Source: Cycloclasticus pugetii PS-1 (GTDB lineage Bacteria > Pseudomonadota > Gammaproteobacteria > Methylococcales > Cycloclasticaceae). From it: a stretch of DNA of 64,000 bases. A program made the position numbers and the translations under genes. The number at the start of each line of letters is the position of its first letter. Position 1 is the first letter of the stretch. Where the stretch lies: positions 1,674,001 through 1,738,000 of the forward strand of contig NZ_ARVU01000001.1 in assembly GCF_000384415.1 (NCBI RefSeq), in the 5' to 3' direction. The notes under the pieces were generated by a model that was not told the DNA's origin, ran no database searches, and was given only the letters and a program-made list of their open reading frames with translations. This document shows positions 41,572-49,439 of this stretch, one piece after another.

Positions 41572-41614
41572 AGGTGAGTTCAAGTTGCAAGCCCAACACT
41601 CTATAAACTAAAAA

Positions 41615-41677
41615 GACATCGCAAGTATCTGATAAATTTAAATCACTACAACTTAAATATCTGGAACTCACGATGTC
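41615..41677. repeat. Imperfect palindrome around an IS30-like start
   Basis: GACATCG at the left end and CGATGTC at the right end; the next ~20 bases of each arm also match imperfectly (ATCTGATAAATTTAA against ATCCAGATATTTAA-type). It could be a decayed insertion-sequence end pair or a small non-autonomous element. The right arm contains the start codon of the IS30-like remnant. Confidence 0.5.
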
Positions 41678-41735
41678 TTATACTCATTTAACAGCAGATG
41701 AGCATTTCAAAGAGACTAACCCAGCAAACCCTTAA
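41673..41735 (+). mobile_element. IS30-like transposase N-terminal remnant
   Basis: Twenty codons, MSYTHLTADEHFKETNPANP, then a stop. The first ten match the usual opening of IS30-family transposases (M-Y-THLT-EER type). Everything after is lost, and the frame runs into the 3' end of the glutathione peroxidase gene. Short, so the family call is tentative. Confidence 0.45.
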
Positions 41736-41795
41736 GCGTTCAACGCTTCCTCAATCGCGTTAATAAGGCTTGCATCATCAGGCTATATCAGGCGC
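41732..41795 (-). pseudogene. Out-of-frame C-terminus of the glutathione peroxidase
   Basis: The reverse strand reads PDDASLINAIEEALNA and TAA directly after the shift point. It fits the usual end of bacterial glutathione peroxidases and restores a length of about 184 residues. Confidence 0.8.
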
Positions 41796-42284
41796 AAACC
41801 GGCCTTTAATTGACCCATCACGTGCCACTAAAAATTTTTCAAAATTCCAGCTGACATCGCTTTCTACCGCTGGCGATAAACCCTTTTCTGCCAGTCGGCT
41901 CATTAACTGACCACCTTCTAGCTGTTTGCTTGTTGGCTGGGCATTAATAAGCCATTCGTATAGCGGGTGTCTTGGGCTGCTATTTATGTTTACTTTACTG
42001 TACAGCGGAAAATTGACGGCATAGTTTGTTGAACAAAATGTTTGTATTTCAGCATCACTGCCCGGTTCTTGCCCTGCAAAATCATTACAAGGCAAACCCA
42101 ATACCACCAAGCCTTTGTCCTGATACGCTTGATAAAGCGCCTCTAAACCTTCATATTGAGGGGTTAAACCGCATTTAGAAGCCACATTAACAATCAGCAT
42201 AACCTTTCCCTGGTAGTCAGAGAGGGTTGATTCGCTACCGTCAATTTTAGTTAGCGCTATGTCGTAAATTGAGTTACTCATCAT
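41778..42284 (-). CDS. Glutathione peroxidase (thiol-dependent, Cys type), 3' end frameshifted
   Basis: 168 residues as read. NVASKCGLTPQYEGLEAL near 34-51 has the catalytic Cys in place of selenocysteine; LGLPCNDFAGQEPG and the SDVSWNFEKFLVARDG region complete the active site (Gln, Trp, Asn). The protein stops at RFAPDIA, where the family normally continues about 15 residues. That missing tail (PDDASLINAIEEALNA) is readable in another frame down to 41732, so two bases have been lost (or one gained) near 41793. The core is intact, so activity is possible. It reduces hydroperoxides. Confidence 0.88.
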   Translation of the reverse strand: MMSNSIYDIALTKIDGSESTLSDYQGKVMLIVNVASKCGLTPQYEGLEALYQAYQDKGLVVLGLPCNDFAGQEPGSDAEIQTFCSTNYAVNFPLYSKVNINSSPRHPLYEWLINAQPTSKQLEGGQLMSRLAEKGLSPAVESDVSWNFEKFLVARDGSIKGRFAPDIA

Positions 42285-42437
42285 CTTTTCCTTGTTCGTT
42301 TAATTGTCGTATCTTAACCATTATTTTGATAACTTGTACCTTATAAATGCAGTTATTCCTAGTACCCTAAAAGAACGTGAATATCACAATAGAGTGAATT
42401 ATGGGGTCAGTCTAGCTAGCGCCCACTCTTAACAAAG

Positions 42438-42467
42438 AACCAATAAGTTCTTTAACGGTTATTGGTT
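42438..42467. repeat. Inverted repeat upstream of a hypothetical gene
   Basis: AACCAATAA and TTATTGGTT, 9 bases each with a 12-base loop, 19 bases before the next start codon. The short sequence GGGGTCAG (42403), related to the start of the toxin-antitoxin repeat units, lies just upstream. Role unknown. Confidence 0.5.
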
Positions 42468-42486
42468 AAAGTAATCATAAAAAAAC

Positions 42487-42762
42487 ATGCAATCAGACCC
42501 CCAAAAACTAATTGAAAAACACCCCAGCCTTACTCACTCAGAATTAATGAAGGTTATGTCACATGTTCAACGCCCTCAAGGCGACTGGATTTTACATACG
42601 TTGATGGTAGAAGGTTGCACTGTGCCCTTTAAATTCAAGCGCAAAGGTCAATACCAGAGCTTAAAAGGCGCCCGAGTAAACATGACGTACTATCCAGCAC
42701 AAGAAACTGTTGCTGGCATTGATTTAGAAATTATGAAAGTAGTGCGTATAAAAAGAGGCTGA
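42487..42762 (+). CDS. Conserved-looking hypothetical protein
   Basis: 91 residues, soluble and basic. An N-terminal helix HPSLTHSELMKVM is followed by a beta-rich part (GDWILHTLMVEGCTVPFKFK, YQSLKGARVNMTYYP) ending KVVRIKRG. Codon use and the compact fold look like a real gene, but I do not recognise the family with confidence. No good ribosome site is seen; the inverted repeat just upstream may matter. It faces the P-type ATPase fragment that follows. Confidence 0.55.
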   Translation: MQSDPQKLIEKHPSLTHSELMKVMSHVQRPQGDWILHTLMVEGCTVPFKFKRKGQYQSLKGARVNMTYYPAQETVAGIDLEIMKVVRIKRG

Positions 42763-42799
42763 CCTACAACTTAAAGAAGGCGCTAGTTTAAGTTCGTGA

Positions 42800-42999
42800 T
42801 TGTTATGCCTAACACGAGTTTTAGCAGAATTGCTTGCAGCTGTACCCAACAGGGCCTGTATCGGTTCTTGATAGGTAAAAAACAGTTGAAAGATAACAAG
42901 AACACCAACGCCAACCAGCACATAACCGTTGCCATTAAACCTTGCCCAGTTAAATACCGAAGCCATGGTATAGATGGGGCAGCCAGTTTGATTTAACTC
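42800..42999 (-). pseudogene. C-terminal fragment of a P-type cation ATPase
   Basis: The reverse strand reads ASVFNWARFNGNGYVLVGVG, VLVIFQLFFTYQEPIQALLG and TAA. This matches the last transmembrane helix pair of class II P-type ATPases (the intact ATPase at 61 kb has ALIAYVPLMNTFFGTAP in the same place). Nothing of the rest of such a gene is present, so it is a leftover of a deleted gene. Similarity was judged by eye. Confidence 0.5.
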
Positions 43000-43001
43000 A
43001 A

Positions 43002-43961
43002 TTAGTCATTTTTTGACGCGACTTTTAACAGGCGATTTTTACTCTTGAGACGATAAAAGAAATTAGGCTCGCTGATGACATAAATATCACCGTCTTTGTC
43101 CATTGTTATACCTTCAGCCTGCGGTACATCATCATGCAAACCAGCATTCCCTCTACTCAAGTCCAATCGGCTGATTTCAATCCCTTCTTTATTGACTTCA
43201 ACCATTTGACGAGATTCGTCACTCAAGAGTATTAGATGGCCTGTTTGATCGTCATAATGCACCCCTGAGTAATCATCACCGCCAAAAGAGGTTTTTTCTA
43301 AAGAAAACGGCGTTGAAATAGCGATATCAGATGATTCAACAAAACCCGACAGCTTTATCAGTTGTCGAGGTGTTTTCTCGTTAATGATAAATAAATCCCC
43401 ACTGTCTTGGTTATAAGTTAACCCTTCAAATCCTTTGTTTTTACCTGATGTAATGGCTAACTGAAGGCTCTTTAAGCCCACCCTATTAACAACCTTTGTT
43501 TGCGAATTAATATCGAACATTACCAAGGTTCTTTTTCGCTCTTCAACCACGGCATATCGTTCGCCGCCGAGATACATCACCCCTTCTGTGTCTTCGAAGC
43601 CAATTAAATCAATACGACGAATTAGCTCACCGTCTTTTGTCAGCTCAAGTAGCATTTCTGGGTTATTAACAACAGCAAATAATGTATTGGTATTGCTGTT
43701 ATAGGTTAGGCCAGATGCATTATCTTTAACACCCGCTATCATCTTAGGCGTTGCGTGAATTTCATAGCCAGTTAAGCCAATTTGCTGTCCAGCAACTATG
43801 GGGGTTTCTTCACCGCTGAAGAGGCCGAATGAAACGACTAATATTAACAAGAGATAGATCAGGTTTTGCTTATTACAAACTTTTAAATCACCAATACGAG
43901 ACTGCTCCAAAACAATTTTTAAGCAATAATCTAAACGAGATATTCGTGTGGTATTCAGCAT
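43002..43961 (-). CDS. SdiA-regulated/YjiK-like beta-propeller protein
   Basis: 319 residues from the ATG at 43961, which has AAGG nine bases upstream. The open frame extends to 44045, but that part overlaps a Pho-box array, so the shorter start is preferred. A hydrophobic anchor (YLLLILVVSFGLF, about 36-48) puts the rest in the periplasm. The body has repeated propeller blades: ASGLTYNSNTNTLFAV, DTEGVMYLGGERYAVVEE, GFEGLTYNQDSGDLFI, YSGVHYDDQTGHLILL and AEGITMDKDGDIYVIS. The family is related to esterase-like phytase propellers. Pho control would suit a phosphate-scavenging role, but this is inference. Confidence 0.8.
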   Translation of the reverse strand: MLNTTRISRLDYCLKIVLEQSRIGDLKVCNKQNLIYLLLILVVSFGLFSGEETPIVAGQQIGLTGYEIHATPKMIAGVKDNASGLTYNSNTNTLFAVVNNPEMLLELTKDGELIRRIDLIGFEDTEGVMYLGGERYAVVEERKRTLVMFDINSQTKVVNRVGLKSLQLAITSGKNKGFEGLTYNQDSGDLFIINEKTPRQLIKLSGFVESSDIAISTPFSLEKTSFGGDDYSGVHYDDQTGHLILLSDESRQMVEVNKEGIEISRLDLSRGNAGLHDDVPQAEGITMDKDGDIYVISEPNFFYRLKSKNRLLKVASKND

Positions 43962-44003
43962 GGCATTCATCCTTAAAATTTGCAGTGAATGTAACCAATG
44001 ATG

Positions 44004-44032
44004 ATGACAACGAAGTGTCAGAACGATGACAA
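44004..44032 (-). promoter_or_regulatory. Pho-box array for the beta-propeller gene
   Basis: Reverse strand: TTGTCAT, CGTT, CTGACAC, TTCG, TTGTCAT. Three 7-base repeats are at exact 11-base spacing, the pattern bound by PhoB (consensus CTGTCAT). A possible -10, TACATT, follows 10 bases downstream (43988-43993). Confidence 0.75.
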
Positions 44033-44117
44033 TATGCAGACGCAAGGCACAAATACCTATCTCAGCCCTTTCCGTGTAACAGGAAAATTTCGCCCCATAA
44101 AACCAAAGGATTAGACA

Positions 44118-44135
44118 CTGTCACGAACCTGTCAT
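44118..44135 (+). promoter_or_regulatory. Pho box for ppk1-ppx
   Basis: CTGTCAC, GAAC, CTGTCAT: two near-perfect PhoB half-sites at 11-base spacing, followed after 10 bases by CATAAT (44146-44151), a likely -10. The ppk1 start is 48 bases beyond the box. Confidence 0.8.
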
Positions 44136-44182
44136 CTTGCCTCTACATAATAAAGTTTTAGTAAACGGCTTAGGTAGGTTAG

Positions 44183-46252
44183 GTGATCAAAAAATTAGAG
44201 GCGAAATATATTGCGAAAGAACTCAGCTGGCTGTCCTTTAACGAGCGCGTGCTACAAGAAGCGGCTGATAAATCCACACCTATTATAGAAAGAGTCCGGT
44301 TTTTAGGCATTTTTTCAAACAACCTAGATGAGTTTTTCAGGGTGCGCGTTGCCAATGTTAAGCGCCGGGTTCTTATTGAGAAAGACCTTGATGAACAAAC
44401 ACCGACCAAAAACTTGTTACGTGATATACAAAAAAAGGTCTTAAAGCTACAAGAAGAATTTGATGTCACTTACCATGAGGTATTGAAAGGGCTCGCGCAT
44501 AAAAACATTTTCTTAATTAATGAAGATCAACTGAGCCCCGAGCAAGGAAACTGGCTACAAAAATACTTTACCAATCATCTACAAGGTTTTATTGAGCCTA
44601 TTATTATCAATAAAAATACTAATTTAGCGGCCTTATTAAAAGATGACCTCAGCTATTTAATTTGTGAAATGCTGGGTGGTAAAAACATACAGTATGCAGC
44701 AATTGCGATACCAACCACAGACTCTCCTCGTTTTATTGAATTACCACGTGAAAAAGGTAAACGACGACGAGATATTATTATGTCCGACAATATTATTCGC
44801 TATTGTATAAACAATATTTTTTCCGCCTATTTTAATTACAAGGTCTGCAATGTTTACGCTATGAAGGTAACGGGAGATGCTGATTTCGGTCTAACCGATG
44901 ATATTGATTTATCGGTTTTAGAAAAATTATCTATCGGTTTAAAGCAGCGCCTACATGCTAAGCCTGTGAGATTTGTGTACGAACGAGCCATGCCCGATCA
45001 TGCTATCGACATGCTGAAATCTAAACTTGGCATTACACGTCATGATAGTGTGGTGCCAGGTGGCCGTTATCATAATTTCCGAGACTTTATTGACTTCCCT
45101 AATGTGGGGCGTAAACACCTTGAAAACCCTCCGTTAACACCTTTGGTTTCTAGGCAATTTTCCCGTCATGCCTGCCCTTTTGATGCAATAAAGCAGCAAG
45201 ACATTTTGCTTTGTTACCCTTATCACAAGTTTGATCACTTTACCGAATTGATACGTCAGGCAGCTTTTGATCCAAATGTATTTGAAATAAAAATCTGCCT
45301 CTACCGTGTAGCCAACAACAGTAGGCTTATCAAGTCACTGATCAATGCGGTTAGAAATGGCAAAGAAGTTTTTGCTGTTATTGAGTTACACGCACGTTTT
45401 GATGAACAAGCCAACATGGAATGGGCGCGTATCTTAACCGAGTCGGGTGTTAAGGTTCACTTTGGCTTACCCTCACTAAAGTGCCACACTAAATTATGTT
45501 TAATTGGCCGACATGAACATAAAAAACAAACCTATTACGCTCACGTTGGCACCGGTAACTTTCACGAAAAAACAGCTAAGGTTTACACCGACTTTAGTTT
45601 ATTTACCAACAAACAAGCGATTACCAAGGAAGTTGCGCTTGTTTTTGACTTTATTGCGCACAGTTATAAAAAAACCACGTTTAAACATTTAATTGTTTCC
45701 CCTATCGGCACAAGAGATTGGATTAATAAATCGATTGAGAATGAAATAAAGATGGCCAAAAAAGGGCATAAGGCTGAAATTCTTATTAAAATGAATAACA
45801 TTGATGATAAGCAAGTTATTGATAAGTTGTACGAGGCCAGTAGTGCCGGTGTGAAAATTAAAATCGTCTTGAGGGGAATGTGCAGTTTAGCTCCTGGGGT
45901 TGTAGGGCTTAGTGACAATATTGAAGTTATTTCTATTGTCGACCGATTTTTAGAACATACACGATTTACGATTTTTCATAATAATGGAGACCCTCGCGTT
46001 ACCATTAGTTCGGCAGACTGGATGACGCGTAATATAGAGCGGCGTGTAGAGGTTGGCTGCCCTATTTATGACCCTGCCATTCAGCAACAAATTATCCATA
46101 TCTTTAACCTCCAATGGTCCGATAAGACAAAGGCCAGAATTATAGATAAGAAACAACATAACAAATATTTGCCACGAGGCAATAAGCGAAAAATTCGCTC
46201 TCAAATATCGGTGTATAACTATCTAAAAGACCTTGAGTCTAACAAGAAATGA
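44183..46252 (+). CDS. ppk1: Polyphosphate kinase 1
   Basis: 689 residues starting at GTG. The N domain opens with KELSWLSFNERVLQEA and NNLDEFFRVRVANVKRRV. Two phospholipase-D-like halves carry the active site: IKICLYRVANNSRLI and ELHARFDEQANM, then YAHVGTGNFHEKTAKVYTD with the autophosphorylated His region, and late SADWMTRNIERRVEVGCP. It reversibly builds polyphosphate from ATP. It overlaps ppx by 4 bases, forming a two-gene operon under a Pho box. Confidence 0.96.
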   Translation: MIKKLEAKYIAKELSWLSFNERVLQEAADKSTPIIERVRFLGIFSNNLDEFFRVRVANVKRRVLIEKDLDEQTPTKNLLRDIQKKVLKLQEEFDVTYHEVLKGLAHKNIFLINEDQLSPEQGNWLQKYFTNHLQGFIEPIIINKNTNLAALLKDDLSYLICEMLGGKNIQYAAIAIPTTDSPRFIELPREKGKRRRDIIMSDNIIRYCINNIFSAYFNYKVCNVYAMKVTGDADFGLTDDIDLSVLEKLSIGLKQRLHAKPVRFVYERAMPDHAIDMLKSKLGITRHDSVVPGGRYHNFRDFIDFPNVGRKHLENPPLTPLVSRQFSRHACPFDAIKQQDILLCYPYHKFDHFTELIRQAAFDPNVFEIKICLYRVANNSRLIKSLINAVRNGKEVFAVIELHARFDEQANMEWARILTESGVKVHFGLPSLKCHTKLCLIGRHEHKKQTYYAHVGTGNFHEKTAKVYTDFSLFTNKQAITKEVALVFDFIAHSYKKTTFKHLIVSPIGTRDWINKSIENEIKMAKKGHKAEILIKMNNIDDKQVIDKLYEASSAGVKIKIVLRGMCSLAPGVVGLSDNIEVISIVDRFLEHTRFTIFHNNGDPRVTISSADWMTRNIERRVEVGCPIYDPAIQQQIIHIFNLQWSDKTKARIIDKKQHNKYLPRGNKRKIRSQISVYNYLKDLESNKK

Positions 46253-47757
46253 CTAGCCTTAACGCCGATACCCAATCAGAATTAATTGCTGCCTTAGATT
46301 TAGGCTCTAATAGTTTTCACTTAATTATTGCTCGCTTAAATGCCGGTAAGCTTGAACCTCTGCATAAGGTAAAACATCGAGTACGCTTACGAGCGGGGTT
46401 AAATAAGGCTAATGAATTAAGTTACGAGGCGATGCTAAGAGCAGCAAGCAGTCTTAAAGAAATGAGCGCTACAATAAAAACATATCAAATTAAAAAATGT
46501 CGTGTCGTGGCCACTCATACCTTGCGAGAAGCTGTTAACCGTAATGCTTTTCTCTCACTGGCTGAGTACTCATTGGGCTTTCCTATTGAAATAATTTCAG
46601 GCTCTGAAGAGGCCAGATTAATCTACCAAGGGGTCGTTCGTAGCGAAGAAATCAAAGACTCATGTTTGGTGGTTGATATAGGTGGTGGCAGTACTGAAAT
46701 AGTGCTGGGTGAAGGCACTGATACTCAATATAGAGACAGCAAAAACATGGGCTGCATCAGCTTTACAGAACGTTACTTCAGTAAAGGCGTGAATCAAAAA
46801 TCATTTAAACGGGCCGAGGTATCCGCACTGCAAAAGCTTGAGCAGTGTTCCCATCATTTTAGGACAAGTCACCCAAATAAGGTCTTTGCAACATCAGGCA
46901 CCGCCAAAGCCCTTTTTAAGGCGATCGGTTTAATCAGCGAAACAACCGACCGTCTAGAATTAAATACCTTACTCAAATTACAACATTTATTATGCCAAAT
47001 AGACGGTGTCTCTAAGCTCTCATTAGTTGGTATTGACGAAGCTAGAGCCATGGTTTTACCTGCTGGCTTAGCCATTATGATTGCCCTTATGAAGAGCCTA
47101 AACCTAACTGCTTTGACATTCTGCTCTGCTGCCTTGCGCGAGGGCGTCTTGTTTGAAATGGAGCAACAAAATAAACAAGGAGATACACGGCTGCGTACTC
47201 GCCAACATTTACAACGTCTTTACAACGTTGACCGTAGGCAGGCCCAACAAATAGCAGAAACTTGCGAGCTATTTTGGCACCAAACTTCAAAAAGCTGGAG
47301 TCTAACCTCAACGAAACTTAAGACTCTATTACTTGAGGCCGCTTATTTATATGAGGTTGGCCAGCAAATTAATGTGACTGACTTTCAGCAACATTCAGCT
47401 TATATTTTGGCTAACAGTGACCTTGCGGGCTATAACCAAGACGAACAGCTTCTGCTTTCAACCATCGTCATTGGGGCTAGAAAACGGTTTAGACGAAGAC
47501 GGCTTCCCGACATTCGAATTATCAGCCATAAAATGTTAACGCGGTTAATTCGCCTATTTCGCTTAGCTGTTATTATAAATAATAGCCGCCAGCCCTTAGT
47601 TATCGATTTATTATCGCTTCAGGTTGATGGGCGCGAAATGATGCTAAGCATTGATAAACAGTTCTTTCTTGAACAAGACGTGACTATGGCTGACTTAAAC
47701 AAAGAGTCCAGTGTTATGGCAAACCTAGGCTACACCCTGTCTTGCCAAATTGTTTAA
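46249..47757 (+). CDS. ppx: Exopolyphosphatase (Ppx/GppA family)
   Basis: 502 residues. The sugar-kinase/actin-fold motifs are ALDLGSNSFHLIIAR at 15-29, EEARLIYQGV near 119, VVDIGGGSTEIVLG near 140 and a C-terminal HD-like helical domain with LEAAYLYEVGQQIN. It removes phosphate from polyphosphate ends and possibly from pppGpp. The ATG overlaps the ppk1 stop (ATGA), so synthesis and breakdown enzymes are co-translated. Confidence 0.95.
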   Translation: MTSLNADTQSELIAALDLGSNSFHLIIARLNAGKLEPLHKVKHRVRLRAGLNKANELSYEAMLRAASSLKEMSATIKTYQIKKCRVVATHTLREAVNRNAFLSLAEYSLGFPIEIISGSEEARLIYQGVVRSEEIKDSCLVVDIGGGSTEIVLGEGTDTQYRDSKNMGCISFTERYFSKGVNQKSFKRAEVSALQKLEQCSHHFRTSHPNKVFATSGTAKALFKAIGLISETTDRLELNTLLKLQHLLCQIDGVSKLSLVGIDEARAMVLPAGLAIMIALMKSLNLTALTFCSAALREGVLFEMEQQNKQGDTRLRTRQHLQRLYNVDRRQAQQIAETCELFWHQTSKSWSLTSTKLKTLLLEAAYLYEVGQQINVTDFQQHSAYILANSDLAGYNQDEQLLLSTIVIGARKRFRRRRLPDIRIISHKMLTRLIRLFRLAVIINNSRQPLVIDLLSLQVDGREMMLSIDKQFFLEQDVTMADLNKESSVMANLGYTLSCQIV

Positions 47758-48014
47758 CTGACTAGTTTAATAGCAAAATTTATTCTGCACGTTACTTAGC
47801 TGGCCTATTCACCCTCTTTCACTTTAATGTTTTATATTTTTTTGCAACGCTGTCTTTTTCCTAACTAGAATCGAACGTTCAAGTAATCAAACTAACCTTC
47901 TCTGTCCTTAAACAAAAACGCTTAACCGTTTAAGCATTAGGTATCAAAAATAGGGTATTTAGATTATTGAGACAAGCAAACGTCGAGTAAGATATTTAGC
48001 TTAAAATACCTAAA
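47758..48014 (+). other. Intergenic region before htpX, no gene seen
   Basis: About 257 AT-rich bases between ppx and the htpX promoter. A repeated TATTTAG (near 47957 and 47994) and CTAAAC is visible; no open frame of note and no strong terminator. Confidence 0.5.
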
Positions 48015-48042
48015 CTTGAATTTACAAAATTCACCCCCAAAT
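48015..48042 (+). promoter_or_regulatory. Sigma-32-type (heat shock) promoter of htpX
   Basis: CTTGAA (48015-48020), 14 bases, CCCCAAAT (48035-48042), against the consensus CTTGAAA and CCCCATNT. It lies about 30 bases before the htpX start. HtpX is a known heat-shock gene in E. coli, which fits. Confidence 0.75.
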
Positions 48043-48073
48043 ACTTTTTATATTGTTTAAGGACATTTTTAAC

Positions 48074-48946
48074 ATGACTCGAATTGCTTTATTTTTAGCC
48101 ACTAATGTAGCCATTATGGTCGTTATCAGCTTGGTATTTAGCCTATTTGGTTTATCAGGTACTTTGCAGGCAAATGGGGTCGATTTAGACCTGAATGCTT
48201 TATTAATTATCTCTCTGATCGTTGGCATGACCGGTTCGGTCATTTCCTTAGCCATGTCAAAATCCATGGCAAAACGTTCCATGGGTGTTCAGGTTATTGA
48301 TCAGCCTAAAAATTCAACAGAGCAATGGCTTGTTTCTGTGGTCTCAAAACAGGCGGAAAAAGCAGGCATTGGTATGCCAGAAGTCGGTATTTTTAATAAC
48401 CCTACACCCAATGCCTTTGCAACTGGGATGAATAAGAATGATGCTTTAGTGGCCGTGAGTACTGGCTTACTTAATGCAATGAACAGAGATGAAGTAGAAG
48501 CCGTGCTTGGGCATGAAGTCAGCCATGTTGCCAATGGTGATATGATCACGATGGCATTGATGCAAGGTGTGGTGAATACTTTTGTATATTTCTTTGCCTC
48601 TGTCATTGGTCATATTGTGGATAGGGTCATTCTTAAAAATGAACGTGGGCATGGCATTGGTTATTTTGTGACCCAAATGTTAGCTCAGGTCGTGTTATCC
48701 TTTTTAGCCTCCATGCTTGTTATGTGGTTCTCGCGCTATCGTGAGTTTCATGCCGATAAAGGCGGCGCCAATTTAGCCGGCAAACAAAAAATGATTAACG
48801 CATTAAAAGCCCTACAGCGTAGTCATGAGCCAACTGATATGCCAGAAGAATTAGCCGCTTTTGGTATTAATGGTGGACAAGTCAAAAAACTCTTTATGTC
48901 TCACCCACCGCTTGAAGAACGCATCGCTGCGCTACAAAGAAACTAA
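48074..48946 (+). CDS. htpX: Membrane zinc protease HtpX
   Basis: 290 residues from the ATG at 48074, which has AAGGA 9-13 bases upstream; a TTG 21 bases earlier is less likely. Two N-terminal hydrophobic helices, the zinc site [10 protein letters not shown] (HExxH near residue 145), further helices, then the third ligand in [14 protein letters not shown]. It degrades damaged inner-membrane proteins together with FtsH. A sigma-32-like promoter stands directly upstream. Confidence 0.95.
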   Translation: MTRIALFLATNVAIMVVISLVFSLFGLSGTLQANGVDLDLNALLIISLIVGMTGSVISLAMSKSMAKRSMGVQVIDQPKNSTEQWLVSVVSKQAEKAGIGMPEVGIFNNPTPNAFATGMNKNDALVAVSTGLLNAMNRDEVEAVLGHEVSHVANGDMITMALMQGVVNTFVYFFASVIGHIVDRVILKNERGHGIGYFVTQMLAQVVLSFLASMLVMWFSRYREFHADKGGANLAGKQKMINALKALQRSHEPTDMPEELAAFGINGGQVKKLFMSHPPLEERIAALQRN

Positions 48947-49001
48947 GCTATCAAATAGATAAGGCAAACTGTACACATTATTAAACTAGGGAGCACCTTA
49001 A

Positions 49002-49430
49002 ATGGATAGGCGATCTTTTATTAAAAAATCCAGCAGCTTCGCCTTAGCAAGTAGCTGCGGCGCCTCCTTATTAGTGGGCTGCCAAACATCACCCAATATC
49101 AAAACCACTCTTTTAAAAACGCAGCAAAACAATAAAATAATTGCTCATAAAACTGTATTAGAAAACGATGACTTTGCTATTTTGCAGGCCACGACTGTCA
49201 AGGCACCGATCTTTCTACATCAACAAAAAAATGGAAAATATGTTGCCTTGCTCTTAAGCTGTACACACCAAAAGTGCACCGTTTCTGTGGCGCCAGACAA
49301 GCTAGTTTGCCCCTGTCATGGTGCTAAATTTGATAAACAGGGGACGGTTCTTCAAGGGCCCGCTGATAAAAACCTTCTTGCGCTTGAACTTTCTGAACAA
49401 GGCAATGAAATTGTTATCTCACTTCCTTAA
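49002..49430 (+). CDS. Tat-exported Rieske [2Fe-2S] protein
   Basis: 142 residues. A twin-arginine start (DRRSFIKKSS) is followed by a hydrophobic stretch ending LLVGC, a possible lipobox with Cys27. The Rieske cluster motifs are present: CTHQKC near 87 (C-T-H) and CPCHGAKFD near 104 (C-x2-H). The domain is small and stand-alone, not the bc1 subunit. It would carry electrons in the periplasm. It converges with the Fur-type operon, whose last gene ends 9 bases away, and starts 55 bases after htpX. Electron partners are unknown. Confidence 0.85.
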   Translation: MDRRSFIKKSSSFALASSCGASLLVGCQTSPNIKTTLLKTQQNNKIIAHKTVLENDDFAILQATTVKAPIFLHQQKNGKYVALLLSCTHQKCTVSVAPDKLVCPCHGAKFDKQGTVLQGPADKNLLALELSEQGNEIVISLP

Positions 49431-49439
49431 TAACTGCTT

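Noticed and set aside
42796-42996. Forward frame of 66 codons
   Set aside because: It is opposite the P-type ATPase tail fragment, which reads better on the reverse strand.
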